From Cristatella mucedo (Eukaryota > Bryozoa > Phylactolaemata > Cristatellidae), in the NCBI GenBank assembly GCA_009760855.2, contig WPIO01000006.1, forward strand, positions 2,774,501 to 2,838,500: a DNA stretch of 64,000 bases, written 5' to 3'. Below, piece by piece: positions 1 to 11,335 of the stretch; the stretch's first letter is position 1, and every line of letters begins with the position of its first letter. The position numbers were made by a program, and so were the translations under genes. Under the pieces are notes generated by a model. The model ran no database searches. It saw only the letters and a program-made list of their open reading frames with translations, and was not told where the DNA came from.

Positions 1-63
1 AGCCGTCGACGAGCTGCGCGACGCACCAGCTCCGACCGCACCAGCCCTCCGTGCACGCTCCGG

Positions 64-1443
64 TCACACGGCCGTGCTGCCAGCCGGAGCTGCGTCAGCT
101 CGGCGGACAGAGGCCGCCGCCGCGCTCGCCACGGCCGCGTCGGACCGGTCGTAGCCAGTCACGTGACCGAGAGCGGCTAGCTCGGTGCGCGAGGCGGCGA
201 CAGCGTGCAGCTCGTGCTCCAGCCGCTCGAGCTCGGCGGCCCCGCCGCCGTCCGAGTAGAACTCGCCGCGCTCCCTATCGAGACGCTTGCGGAGCTCGTC
301 GATGCCCTTCCGCTTCAGCTCCAAGGCCCGGCTGACCGTGGCCGCTCGCTCGACCTTGGCCTTGGGAATGTGCCGGTGGTACTCGGGCGGCGGGGTCCAC
401 TTGAGCTGCAGCTCGGCGCAGAGCCACTCGAAGCGCTGCACGTCGTCGGAGCGCAGCTGCTTCAGCCACTTGGCGCGCTTCTGGATCGCCTCCACCAGCT
501 GGGCCTTGTGCAGCTTGTCCTGCGAGTGAGCGCAAGCTTGAGTGACTTGAGGCGCCGCCGAGAGAGAGGCGGCGACCAGCGCTTGAGAGAGCGAGCGCAC
601 AGACGGGCGCGCAATTCAAAGCGTCAGAGGAGGCTCGTCGACTCACCTTTGGCAGTGAAACGACGTGTCTTATCTGGTTTCTAATCTTGACCGTCAATAT
701 GGCAACTGCAAACGCGTAAAGCGGTGCTATGAGACCAGAGCGCCACCTGCGGGTGCATGCAAGGCCCATGCAAGGCCCATTGTGTACACGAGCGAGCGCC
801 CTCGGGAGCGCAAAGGAGATACGAGCAGGGCGCAAAACGCAGCAGCAGGCAGCCGGCAACCGACACTGCACCGTACACCCGCTAGCAATGTGACGACCTT
901 GTCCACGTGGTCAGAGCCGTAACAGCCAACACTCGACCGAAAGTTTGCGGAACTAATACCGACTGCAAACATGCTGCTACAACATCACAGTAGGTAGCAG
1001 TTCCAAAACGAAGAGCAATTAGTTAATGGTATCGTAACTCGTTGGAAGGAATAGTTAAAAAAAATACTAGCTAGTTTAACAGCCTCTTTTTGAAAAGCGA
1101 CAGAAGAGCCTTTGCGGCTATCACCACCGCTTGCAGTGGCAATAAAGGATCGCTCACCGCAGGACTCAAACCCACGACCTCGGGACGGAGGTCGTGATAA
1201 GCAACTGCCTTACCTAGTGTGCCATCACTTGTCAAACTCTTAGGGGAAAGGGCAGTCCACGAACACCACAAAACCTGCACTGCCAGCAGGCAAACTTTAG
1301 AAATTCCGGAGGGGGCATGGCAATGAGTTAAAGATTGATTTAAAGTTCGACCACTTACTTCTTGCTTCTATCGACGAAGTGTCACCCGGATATCGTCCGA
1401 ATTTGTCCGACATCTGTCGCACAAGGTATCTCATGACTTCTTG
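64..1443 (-). CDS. MRPS15: Mitochondrial ribosomal protein S15 (uS15m), 3' part, three exons
   Basis: Small-subunit mitoribosome protein that binds 12S rRNA in the mitochondrial matrix. Three minus-strand exons join in phase: 1443-1359 (acceptor TTTTTTCTGCAG, donor GTAAGT), 705-647 (acceptor GTTTGCAG, donor GTGAGT) and 519-64 (acceptor CTCACTCGCAG, stop TGA at 64-66). The joined protein reads through DTSSIEAR, IAILTVKIR and DKLHKAQLVEAIQKRAKWLKQL. This matches, in order, the human MRPS15 stretch with EDTRSLEAR, IIALSVKIR and [22 protein letters not shown]. The next part, with RFEWLCAELQL and PPPEYHR, matches human FEKICWGLGIEY and PPLYYRR. The split codon A|TT across the first intron restores the expected Ile, which supports the splicing. 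The Ala-rich C-terminal tail beyond the S15 core has no clear counterpart. The first exon(s), with start codon and mitochondrial targeting peptide, were not found; they should lie to the right of 1443. The family call is strong and the tail is less certain. Confidence 0.88.
1085..1235 (-). repeat. tRNA-derived SINE, family 2
   Basis: Lies in the MRPS15 intron between the exons at 1359 and 705. The minus strand carries a tRNA-like head: an A-box-like GGTAAGGCAGTTGC and a B-box-like GGGTTTGAGTCC. A body with GATCCTTTATTGCCACTGCAAG follows. The same layout recurs near 29640, 36143, 46500, 52597 and 55735, so it is a dispersed family and not a tRNA gene; the head does not fold as a full cloverleaf. 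Confidence 0.55.
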
Positions 1444-2151
1444 CTGCAGAAAAAAGAAGTGGGCAGCGCACTCAGCCATGCAACAGCCAAAAGGAGCACG
1501 CAGGTGCAGCACTGGTGCACTCAGGCCTGCTCTGATGCTAGCTAGCGCATAATGGGGGAGGGCAGGTGTTGGAACACGACAGTTGAAAGCCTGCTCCGAC
1601 AGGTTAGGACGGGTTCGATGCAGATCGGCTCACACGAGCTCCAGGAGGGGTAAGCATGAACGAGCCCACGCATCGGCGCGGCAGTTTACAAAGTGCATTC
1701 AAGGAAAAGCAGCCGTCGTCACCGAGAGCACATTTACGCATACAACGTGAGCAACGGATACGTTAAGCTGCACGCTGCCGATGGCTTTGCTCGATGTGTC
1801 ACCCCGTTAAGTTACAGCTTAGCAGCTTAGGCCTCAGCGAAAGCCAAGGAATGATCGCTTGGAAAACAATTTCCAAGCGATCGGGCGCCGGGTGCCACAC
1901 CGGCTGTGAGAGAGCCTGTGCTACCTGTAGGGCTAAGATGCCTGCGACGTCCCGTCGAAGGGATCGGGCGCTTGGGCTTCAGCGGCAAGACCTCGGCCTA
2001 CCTGGACACTAACCTCGCGAGCAGTGAACCGATGCTCTCGGCGAGCCCAGCTGGAGTCTCTCGACGGCACTAGTATTCAGGTCTCAGTCACCAACCGGTC
2101 GCCCAAAGTAAAGGCAGGGCTGGCAGATGCACAGCAGCGCCAGGTTAAGCA

Positions 2152-2440
2152 GTAATGTAATGTAATGTATCTCCGTCAGTAACTCCACAAAGTCATAAAG
2201 ACCATGTGGGTGTTACGCAGGAGAGTTTTGTATAGCGCACTCACAGCCTAAGCGGCTTTCGGTACGCATTCGGTAGCCAACAGACTTCGTCTCACGCAAC
2301 AAAGAGAAAGTGGGAAGCGTAGCAGAGTCATGAGAGCAGTTGAGGTAGTGAGTAGCATAGAAGTAGCAGTTCAGGACCGCTGAAAAAGATGCGCCACAGT
2401 CGGCAGTTGGAGAGTAGATGTCGTTGCGTAAGAAATAACG
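2152..2440 (-). repeat. LINE family A, 3'-end fragment
   Basis: This segment nearly duplicates 18836-19130, the 3' end of the reverse-transcriptase element, in the same orientation. Its end is marked by the short GTAAT/TAATG repeat at 2152-2167. Shared landmarks are the ACTCCACAAAGTCATAAAGACC stretch near 2182 and the block with GCGGCTTTCGGTACGC near 2250. It is 5'-truncated, as LINE copies usually are. Confidence 0.75.
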
Positions 2441-3411
2441 ATAGTAACGATACGCCCGCCAGGTAACGCAGTTAGGCAGTATGCGATTGCTGCTTACGTG
2501 GTCGGCGTATTCCAGACTGAGCTTCTTCTTGGTAACTCCGTCTGCACTGTTGAAACAAAGGCAGCCTTAGCTGGCCGCCATTCTGGCAGCACGGGCAATG
2601 CCGGCCGGCGGCGAGCTCGTGAGCAGCTGGAGAGAAAGAAGGGAACTCTGCAGGGCGTTGACAGCAAGAGGGCAGCCCACGTTCGACCTACTTGTCAAAT
2701 TCTGGGCATCCTGCGACGTCGACACGAGGCGCAGTCAAGTCCACGGCAGGCAGAGACGTGACGAGATCGCCTGCAGAGAAACGTGGGCTGCGAGCTCAGA
2801 CTGTGGGGAGGGGCGGGCACCAAGTACTGCCGGCATGCGGCCAGTGAGATGGAGCGGTGCAACGCAACTCGCGCATCCACAGCTGCTGCCTCGCAGGCAA
2901 GCAGAGTGCACCGGCAGGTCAGATAGCTGGCGGGTGGACAGGCTAGAAGGCCACAGCCGGCTCCATCTTGGTCCTGAAGAAGACTCGTGAAGCAGAGCTG
3001 GGGGGGGGGTCGTGTGCACCAAGAAAAGCCGGGCTACCATGATGTGCAGCAGCAACACACCCCTCCAACGCGATGTCTCGTGATGGCGCTGTGTTGCATC
3101 CAACATGTACAGCTTCGCAACCTCTTAGCCAGAAACAAGGCAGCACTATGGTAGCTCCGCAGGCTGAGACCTTGTCTGCCGAGGGAAAGCTTGGACGAAG
3201 CTACACCCACTCGGGACAAAGTACCAGCCGAGTGGTTCTCCCATCACGCCACAGCCATCAGCTGCAGTCAACCGGCCTCTTCGTTCACTGGCAGTCGCAT
3301 TCTGTAGTCGAACCCCAAATACACGGATGCACACAGCAGACTCTACCGATCAACGTCGATGAAGGCAATCGACGCCCGACTCGAGGCAACCAGGAGCACC
3401 AGCACGGAGGA

Positions 3412-3958
3412 GCTGGCTACCAGTCAAGCAATGCATCGACTTCAAGGTTTTCTCCCTCACTTTTAGATCCCTTCATCTTTGGCTCCAGCCTATCTATCAG
3501 ATCTACTCCACCACCAGGCTAAGCATAGTACCACCGGCTTTTCTGAATCCAACTGTTTACCTATACCTCGTACAAACCTTAAATCTTTTCTAGACCGTGC
3601 ATTTAATTCGTATGCTCTTAATGCCTGGAACTCACTCCCGACTTATGTCACGACATCTCCTGACTTGTCTACATTTAAAAAGAAACTAAACATTTATCTA
3701 TTGATGACAGCATTTAGTGGGTCCCTGTGATTCGTCCCTTATAGGCTTATGCCTGCTGACACTGTTGCACGCTGCCACTAACCACACTTGCATGCTGACC
3801 CGGTGCATCTCACTCCCTAACCATGTTTGGCTTGTTTATTTAGCATGCTACCACTAAACATTCGATCGTGCTTCCTTTTCAGCATATGTAAAGTGCCTAG
3901 AAAGAGATGAGTTCTCCGAGGGCACTTTATCAAATGTATTATTATTATTATTATTGTT
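3412..3958 (+). mobile_element. LINE family B (L2/CR1-like), 3'-end fragment
   Basis: Translates in pieces to the conserved C-terminal end of an L2/CR1-type ORF2: APAYLSDLLHHQAKHSTT, then AFNSYALNAWNSLPTYV, then FKKKLNIYLL. A 3' untranslated stretch follows, ending in GAGATGAGTTCTCCGAGGGC and a TTA microsatellite at 3937-3956. Frameshifts separate the pieces, so it is a dead copy. About a dozen related copies lie in the window. Confidence 0.75.
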
Positions 3959-3961
3959 ATT

Positions 3962-4335
3962 AAGGGTTAATGTTGAGATAAAACCAAGAAAATTATCCCA
4001 ACAATCGAGTATTTGTTTAGCGCACCTTTCAACAGACAAGCAGGCTGGAAACAGGGTCGTAAGTTTTGAAAATTTCCACGTACAAAGAAAAAAGATTATG
4101 CAAATCCTGTCTAACCCAGAAGTCAACCGGAAGAAACATTTCTACAATCAATAAATTGGCCAATCTCTGTAGTATATGCGACTTGTATCCCAACTTATTT
4201 AACCTTGGTACATCGAGGTACGTATTTGCAGCTGATTAAGGTGCTTGCTCGTGACTTTCAAATTGTCTCATTTAAAGTGTAGCTTTGTATTTTGCAAATT
4301 CCATAACTAGGCCAATAGGCCATCAGCATTCTGAA
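3962..4335 (+). repeat. Unclassified dispersed repeat, copy 1
   Basis: Similar over roughly 350 bp, with indels, to 16972-17312 in the same orientation. Shared blocks include AACCGGAAGAAACA, TTGGTACATCGAGGTA and CCATAACT(A/C)GGCCAATA. No coding potential, terminal repeats or tRNA-like head was seen, so its class is unknown. Confidence 0.5.
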
Positions 4336-5524
4336 TTTCATATCCTGAAATCATGATTTATGATGATCTGTCATGATTTTATTTTTAATTTATTCTAGGT
4401 TGGTCGAGTGTTTAGCAAAGTGTCATGCATCTTGCAATGCGTTGGCAGATTTTTATTGTGCATAGTATTTAATCTGTTGATTTTTCTAGATTGCCATGTT
4501 TGTATATTCACCCACAGACTGACCTTGACTCTCCCAGGGCGTTAGAAGGTCAACATCGTAGCCATTGGTACATTAATAGATTGTCAACGTTGACACAAAG
4601 GAACGGGAATCTTTCCATAAGTAATCGTTAGGCAAATGATTATTAAATCTTAGGGATGAATCCCATGTTTAGGAGAGATAACTCCCCGAGCCTTATTTTC
4701 TTTCCATTTACCGTCAAGGTGCATGACGAATTAGTCTTGAACAGAGGCGGTTTGATGCTCGTAAGCCAAATTGGGACGGGAGATACATACAGTTGGTGCA
4801 AGTCACGTTTGCATAGGTCGGTTGCTTTTTACGACTGCAGCTGATTCTTGCTGCTATGGACCAAACAGAGTACTTGCGGGACAGAATGCGCACGCGAAGC
4901 GCTGCCCATGCAAACAAGGCAATTGATGTAGTGGCTAGTTCAACTAGCATTACGCCAGTACAAGTTGTATAAAGGATTCACCTTTGCCAAAATATGCATC
5001 GCAGAGCGGTGGATGGGGGAGGGAAGCATCGTGTGCATGCATAATGCAAGACAGCACACGTCCACATCCCTGGTCACTCGTAATGCCAAGCAACGATGCA
5101 GAACAAGAACAAGGGAGGCACACAGCCAACCGAGGCTTAGAACAGAGTAGGCCCACGATGGGAGAAAAAAAGCACATTGTGAACACGGGTCGACCGTTAA
5201 GGATAATCCAATAGAACGTCAAACAGCAGCCAGTGGACGAATAACAATACTCAAAAGGGCTGTACCACAGCAGAGGACAATGGGGGGAGGCAGGGTGAGG
5301 AGAGCGAGTGTGCAGCCGGACTGCCGTGCGATGGGGCAAAGTTCTTTCAAAAATTGCTTGCCTTTTTGCGCAGATTTTGGATTTGTTTCAGCAGCTTCCA
5401 CCAGCCTGGTCGAATAACGACTAACGGCTGCGACAGGTTGTAAAATCATTCATTAGCCAGCCAAAGGAGACTGCTAAACAAGCTGGCAGCTGGGCAGGGC
5501 AGTGGTCAGCTGCAGGCATACATC

Positions 5525-5610
5525 TAGAAACCCAGGGGGTAAGGCACTCCCTGCTCCTCACGAGCCGGGGTTGCTGGTTCGAGTCCTGCTTTCGGGACAT
5601 CTTGTATTGC
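5525..5610 (+). repeat. tRNA-like SINE head fragment
   Basis: Contains an A-box-like GGGGTAAGGCACTCCCTG and a good B box, GGTTCGAGTCC, about 45 bp apart. It does not close into a tRNA with a 7-bp acceptor stem. It resembles the head of SINE family 2 and is probably a truncated copy. Confidence 0.4.
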
Positions 5611-5645
5611 CTGGTGCAATCGGTGGTGAGAGATGCCAAAGCTCT

Positions 5646-5695
5646 CTCCCTCCCTCCCTCCCTCCCTCCCTCCCTCCCTCCCTCCCTCCCTCCCT

Positions 5696-5739
<44 letters not shown>

Positions 5740-5740
5740 A
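5646..5740. repeat. (CCCT)n / (CT)n microsatellite
   Basis: About 58 bp of CCCT units run directly into about 38 bp of CT units. The strand is pure pyrimidine up to a single G near 5730. Open frames across it (LPPSLPPS) are repeat artefacts. Confidence 0.95.
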
Positions 5741-5966
5741 TGAGGCTGTTAAATCAGCAAGCCGTTTTTGGCCTTTCCTTTTAAGGACGAGCCTCCGATC
5801 CGAGCCGGATTCGATGGAAGCAGGGAGAGAAGTCACAGGATGGCGCCAGCAGCACTCATCCCCATCTGCTTGATCCCTCCCAGCCTCGGGCTGGTGCCCC
5901 CCCCCCCACTACACCACCACTTACAGCAGCAGCAGACGGGTGCCTCAGGAGTGGGGAGGGGGGAGA

Positions 5967-6051
5967 GGCTCCACTCCTCTCGAGGATCCACTCCTCTCGA
6001 GGCTCCACTCCTCTCGAGGCTCCACTCCTCTCGAGGCTCCACTCCTCTCGA
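5967..6051. repeat. 17-bp tandem array, five copies
   Basis: Five head-to-tail copies of GGCTCCACTCCTCTCGA. The second copy has a single change (GGATCC in place of GGCTCC); the rest are identical. Each unit boundary creates CTCGAG. It lies in a GC-rich, non-coding stretch. Confidence 0.95.
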
Positions 6052-7639
6052 GGCGTCTGCAATGGCGAGTATCTACACAGTCGCTGCCGTGGTGGCAGCA
6101 GTTCCTGCCGACATGCCCCGTCCAACCTTTAGGGCCACTGCTAGCAGCACGGCGTGCACAGCACACTTGCAACGCTTGCTCGTGACGTGGCGCCAGAAGG
6201 AAGGCCGACGAGAAGAGCGGCAGCAATGCCGACGAAAACGACGACGGACCGGGTGCACGAGACTGGACGTCGGGGAATGGAGAGTAGCGTTAGGGGAGGA
6301 AGCCAGCACCGCAGCGACAGCTCTGGGCAGGGGAGGCACAAGCAAAAAGATCGAGGCATGAGGCACACCACCGCCGTTGCTGCAGGAACAGCTGAAGCAG
6401 CAGCAGCGGCGGGCAAGCATGGATGAGGCAAGCGGTGCTCAAATGCAAGAGCCTCTTCAGAGCGACGTTCACTCGGTCCCAGTGGCTTTGTGGAGCTACA
6501 GACAGATAGATACGCTACATCACCCGCATGCAGTTCTATTTTCCCAGCGCTGCATGCAAGCCACGTGCCTGCTGCTGCTACCTCGACGATGTGGCAACGG
6601 CCAGGAGCGGACCACTGCGATCTCTTGACTGGCCAAGCCAGCTCAGAAGAGGAGCAGCCAACTGCAAGTCTGAGCAAGTCAAGAGGGGGATCAGGTTGGC
6701 AGGCCGAGCACGGTCAAATTGTTCACCGCACGGCTGGCTGCAACAAGCAACGCAGACAGCAGTGTAACAAACCAGGCCACCAGAGAGCAACGGCTGCCAC
6801 TAATAAGAGCAAAATGCAGCTTGTCGCCCGGAATCGGCTTGCTTGGATATTGCTTTCTAATAGAGCTGAATCTCGACCTTGCCCTTGGGTTGCCCAATCA
6901 TCGGCCGCTGAAGGCCTACATCCTTCTGGGGGTGAAGCTTGGCTTAAGGGGGAGGGGCAGAGCTTCATCCCAGCTGGCTATATGTCACTGCTGCCTGGCG
7001 ATACCAATGCTGCTTCTCGCGAGTCAAGGCAGCCAAGCCCAGCCCGGGAAGGCTGCACGACCTAAATTCGGAAAAGATTTGACTCTGCCCGTGCCGACGT
7101 ATTAATTTGAGTTACAGGGTGAGTCTATACAGAGAACTACTACACCAGCGCCTGCTTTCATTTCGGGGCAGCTCGCGGCAAACGGGGTTGACGACATGTT
7201 TCTACTACCAAAAAAAAGCACCAGTAAAATATGGTCTTTCTACTCTAGGAATAAAACTCAAGAAAAGGCTGCAGTGTTTGAACCCACTCACTCACATTGT
7301 TAACATACACAAGCAGGACTCGCTTATACTCGGGACCACAAATGGAAAGTTTTGGCTCACGTTGAAGTGCAATCTGTGTTGCTCAACGTGGCATTCAATT
7401 AGATGCCTGGAGAGTATAACGAGACTGCATGCGGACGCCAGAAAACGGCGTCGTTGTAGTTACCTGAGTAGCTAAAATCCGGCTTCTTGGGAGGAATTCG
7501 AACTTTCGTTCTCCCGTACCTTGATTTTGGATAAAACCGTAAACTTTGAAAAGTTGCACCTACAAGAATGAGTCATTCAGCGAGCTTACACGAGTATCCA
7601 GCTCAACACTAAGCGCCGCTGTCAGTGGCTTTGCTTGGT

Positions 7640-7732
7640 ATTCCAAGTGCGCCAAGAAAGAAATTGGGTTCTCTGAGGTCGCTATAATAAATATAATGTT
7701 ATATTAGTATTAGTATTATTATCAAGAATGTA
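7640..7732 (+). mobile_element. LINE family B, degenerate tail
   Basis: Short remnant of the family B 3' end: AGAAAGAAATTGGGTTCTCTGAGG, then a GCTATAATAAATA-like stretch and TTA/TTAG triplets. It is too decayed to say more. Confidence 0.45.
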
Positions 7733-7761
7733 GGCATTTCAGGCAAGATGACTTAAAGACA

Positions 7762-8012
7762 ACTACTCTCCTACTGCCGACTATGGCACATCCTTTTCAG
7801 CGGTCATGAGCTGCTACTTCTATGCTACTTACTACCTCAACTGCTCTCCTGACTCTGCAATGCTTCCCACTTTCTCTTTGTTGCGTGAGACGAAGTCTGT
7901 TGGCTACCGAATGCGTAACGAAAGCCGCTTAGGCTGTGAGTGCGCTATACAAAAATCTCCTGCGTAACACCCACATGGTCTTTATGACTTTGTGGAGTTA
8001 CAGATGAAGATA
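7762..8012 (+). mobile_element. LINE family A, 3'-end fragment
   Basis: Plus-strand copy of the 3' end of the element at 18836-21357. It runs from CTGCCGACTATGGCACATCC through GCTACCGAATGCGTAACG to TTTGTGGAGTTACAGATG. It lacks the reverse transcriptase and is a 5'-truncated dead copy. Confidence 0.75.
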
Positions 8013-8526
8013 CAAATGATTGACAAACAGGCCTCGAATTAGGCAGTTCCTATGGGTGAGTACATCAAGTTGCTAAGAAATTCAGCAGATCAAGACAAAA
8101 GTGTCTGCAACTTCTTGAAAGACTAATCATTATACGTAAAAGAAAAACGGAGCAGAAAATCGATCTCCTACTCCAAAGCAAAGGCGAAAGCCATAGTCGG
8201 GCCTAGTCCCAATCGTAACTACGCTGCTACGTACCATAAATATGGCCGGGATTCCATATTAATGAGCCCTGAGTACATTTCACGGGCGAGCATTTCAATA
8301 ACGCTACCGCAGCACCCTTGATTAGGGTGGCCATTTCAGAGGAACAACTCAACCGGCACGCTCAAGCCCAGAGCGCCGCCATGTTGAACCCTTAACGAGA
8401 TCTCGCGAAACAATTTTCCTGGCAACCTCCTGGTTGCCAGACAACAGCATCATTGTTGACCGATCTGGCTGCAGAGCTCTGAACCCTCACATCGGTTCCC
8501 GTACGAAGCAGCAGCACGAGGCGTAT

Positions 8527-10308
8527 ATGGAAGTGGTTACACGAAACATGGAAAAGGATCAATCCGGCCAAGCTTTCACTATAAAATCGTATATGAAGAA
8601 CTCCAAGGTAAGAAGCAAAACCTCTGTCAATTGAGCGAGCGAACCCGGCCCTATGAAGTTCCCGTAGCGGATTAAGGCGCGTACAGTAAGAGTGCCCGAT
8701 ACTCAGCACCCGTCTGATATCTTGGATGTTGGCCTTTTTTGTCGCAGTACTTAACAGATATAGTTACCTAATAAGGAACCGTTATCAATTGCTGCCCATC
8801 GTCTTTCGAGCGATAGTGACGAGTTGAGGGTGTGACCGAGAGAGCGCGGACCCGGAAAAAAATCAAGAAAACCGGAGGCACCTATGAAACGTTTTATCAT
8901 AACTGACTTGCATACGCTTTTTGAACTTTATTCTGTTTTGGCTATTTTAATTCATTTGTAGGACGACACAGTTGTGCTTTTAGTGACATGTTCGAGATAT
9001 GCTAGCTAGAATGAGTTAACCTTTCCGACACGACATTGTGTAATGCGGCTTCTATGAGCGTACATCTGTAAGCCAAAAAAGGCCATGTATCTGAGCTCAA
9101 ACTGTAATTTTACTTTTATATCCGGTCACTTCCGTGATTTGTCCTCGCCTTCTGCCGGTTGGGTGGTTGCATCGCCGAGAGGGTACCGCTAGCGAGCACA
9201 TCAGTGTAAGGCTGATTGCATAACCACAGTACAGCACGTTCCTCGTGCTTATTAGTTTGACGTGCAGAAAATACAACTTTAATAGGAAATGCTCGGCGAC
9301 TTGCATCGTGTTCCAGGTGGCACCACCATCGGCTGCAGGTGCTTTCAAGCCCAGGACAGCTGGACCAACTTCCTTCCGTAAATTTTACGAGAGAGGTGAT
9401 TTCCCGATTGCGCTCGAGCACGACACAAAGGGAAATAAGATAGCATGGAAGGTCGAAATTGAGAAGCTTGACTATCACCACTATCTGCCGCTGTTCTTCG
9501 ACGGCCTCTGCGAGACTGCTCACCCGTACGAGTTCTTCGCACGACAAGGAGTGCATGACATGCTCGAGCACGGCGGGTCTAAAATTCTTCCCGTCATTCC
9601 TCAGCTAATTATACCTATTAAAAGTAAGTAAAGTGCCTGTTTACATCGCATCTGTGGGTGTACCCATCGCAAAGGAGTCTCGAGTTTAGACGTCAGAGCA
9701 TCCGCGGGCTGTGCTCACGCGAACGTGCTCGCGTTTACAGCGGTGCGTGTTCGTGTGCACGCATACCTGTATGCGTGCACGTTATACTTTTTTTCCTACG
9801 CAACCACTTAGCATGTAGCTTTTTTCCTAAAGATGCACTCAACATGAGGAACTCTCAAGTGATGTGTACGACACTGAAAGTGCTGCAACATTTGGTGGTC
9901 TCTGCTGACATGATAGGAGAGGCTCTCGTGCCGTACTACAGACAGATCTTGCCGATTTTGAACATCTTCAAAAACAAAAACCGTAAGCATTTTGAATGGC
10001 AGAATCTGCAGAATCAAAACTCGTTGCATGTGAGCGAATGCAGAGAAAATGTATGCAGCGATTGTCACACGCTAGTCGTGGAATGCACTCTGACACCATA
10101 TCGGCGTGCAGAAATATTAGTTTAAAGCGGCGTTAAATAACTTTTAGTGAACTCCGGCGACGGCATCGACTACAGTCAGCAAAAGAGAGAGAACATCGGT
10201 GACCTCATACAGGAGACCCTCGAAGCTTTTGAGCGCCACGGTGGCGAAGACGCCTTCATCAATATTAAATACATGGTGCCGACGTACGAGTCCTGCATGC
10301 TGAACTAA
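8527..10308 (+). CDS. PACRG: Parkin co-regulated gene protein (PACRG), four exons
   Basis: PACRG is an inner-junction protein of axonemal doublet microtubules in cilia and flagella. Exons are 8527-8607 (donor GTAAGA), 9317-9623 (acceptor GTTCCAG, donor GTAAGT), 9833-9982 (acceptor TTTTTCCTAAAG, donor GTAAGC) and 10148-10308 (acceptor CTTTTAG, stop TAA). All phases agree, giving 232 codons plus stop. The protein includes [92 protein letters not shown] and [16 protein letters not shown]. It ends [17 protein letters not shown], as human PACRG does. Both split codons restore expected residues (Asn in PIKNALN, Leu before NSGDG). The start at 8527 is the first in-frame ATG in this exon. The open frame extends upstream without an ATG, so a 5' exon could add residues. 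Identity is near certain and only the N-terminus is open. Confidence 0.95.
8826..8977 (+). repeat. Unclassified dispersed repeat, pair member 1
   Basis: Lies in PACRG intron 1. It matches 10893-11050 in direct orientation, including GAGGGTGTGACC, GGCACCTATGAAACGTTT, ACGCTTTTTGAACTT and CTTGTAGGAC-like blocks. No terminal inverted repeats or coding potential were seen. Confidence 0.6.
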
Positions 10309-10605
10309 GGGCACGCTGTGGCTGCTGAACAACTAGCTACAGAAGTGGCGTTTCCTCGGCGAAGTGAGAGCATGCGAACGGCCAAGTTGGTGCCCTGTGC
10401 TCTGAGCTGATCGTCGTACGTCCTTCGCTTAGCTTTTCAATGTCTGCATCCCGTGGATGTTCAAAGACTTTGCACGCAGGCCGTCCTCAAGCAGATATTG
10501 AACACTTTTGCTTGCGATCTAACATCGTTGCTCGTACGGACTACTCCTCAACGGTAACTGCCTACGTGCCCAAGCGAACGGCTGCTTGTAACAGAAGCTC
10601 GTCGA

Positions 10606-10611
10606 TAATAA
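10606..10611 (+). promoter_or_regulatory. Candidate PACRG poly(A) signal
   Basis: First AATAAA downstream of the PACRG stop, about 300 bp away. It is a position-based guess without transcript support. Confidence 0.3.
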
Positions 10612-10892
10612 ACGCGTACGGTACACCGAACTGGCTGATTTGCCAACTTCCAGATCTTTCTATGGTTTGTCTCGTTCAACTTTCTGTATAGTGATCTGTA
10701 GAGGCATTATTCCAATCAGCAATTTCAAACCGTGCTGCCGCAAAAGCTAAGAATGTGGATATTTTTGAGTTTGTATTCGTGGATGTAATATCTTCCACTC
10801 AAGGGTGTAGATATACAATAAATGCATATATCGAAGATACTTGCCTCTTTTATCCGCTGTGAGGTAAGGCAAATCACTTTGCAAATTCAATG

Positions 10893-11050
10893 GAGGGTGT
10901 GACCAAGAGAGCCCGGCACGGAAAAAATCAAGAAGACATGAGGCACCTATGAAACGTTTCATCATAAATACAGTATACTTTAGTACGCTTTTTGAACTTC
11001 ATTCTGCTCTATCTATTTTAATTCGCTTGTAGGACTGCACTAAACAGTGC
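10893..11050 (+). repeat. Unclassified dispersed repeat, pair member 2
   Basis: Second copy of the repeat at 8826-8977, in the same orientation. The pair brackets PACRG exons 2-4. The copies differ by scattered substitutions and a small insertion around 10955. Confidence 0.6.
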
Positions 11051-11227
11051 CAATTTGTATCTAGCTTGCAATAGTTCCTTTCGTTCATTGCGGTTAATTG
11101 TGCTGATGGAGAATAGGATGTTACTGAAAATCTGTAACTCAGAAGTTATAATGCTGAATGAGTGCAAAGCCGGATTAATTATTAGCTCACGCGAAAGGTT
11201 TTTGTGCATAGAGCAAAGGAATAAATC

Positions 11228-11335
11228 AAGTTTACGCAGTTGAACTATAAGGCTGTGAGTAGGCTAGACAAAACTCTAATGCGTAACACCCATATAGTCT
11301 TTGTGGATTTGTGGAGTTACAGACGTTGATATTTT
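11228..11335 (+). mobile_element. LINE family A, degenerate tail
   Basis: Decayed copy of the family A 3' end: GGCTGTGAGTAGGCTAGACAAAACTC, then GCGTAACACCCATATAGTC and GTGGAGTTACAGACG. Confidence 0.55.

Larger units (their letters stand above)
1444..8500. other. Repeat-rich stretch between the MRPS15 exons and PACRG
   Basis: No exon could be assigned here, although the missing 5' exon(s) of MRPS15 must lie on the minus strand somewhere in or beyond it. It holds LINE fragments at 2152, 3412, 7640 and 7762, a dispersed repeat at 3962, a tRNA-like fragment at 5525, the CCCT/CT microsatellite at 5646 and a 17-bp tandem array at 5967. The 5.8-7.1 kb part is GC-rich and open in several frames, but I recognise no protein in it. 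Confidence 0.5.

Noticed and set aside
5602-6677. Several overlapping open frames in a GC-rich block
   Set aside because: Driven by microsatellites, the 17-bp tandem array and base composition; no domain recognised.
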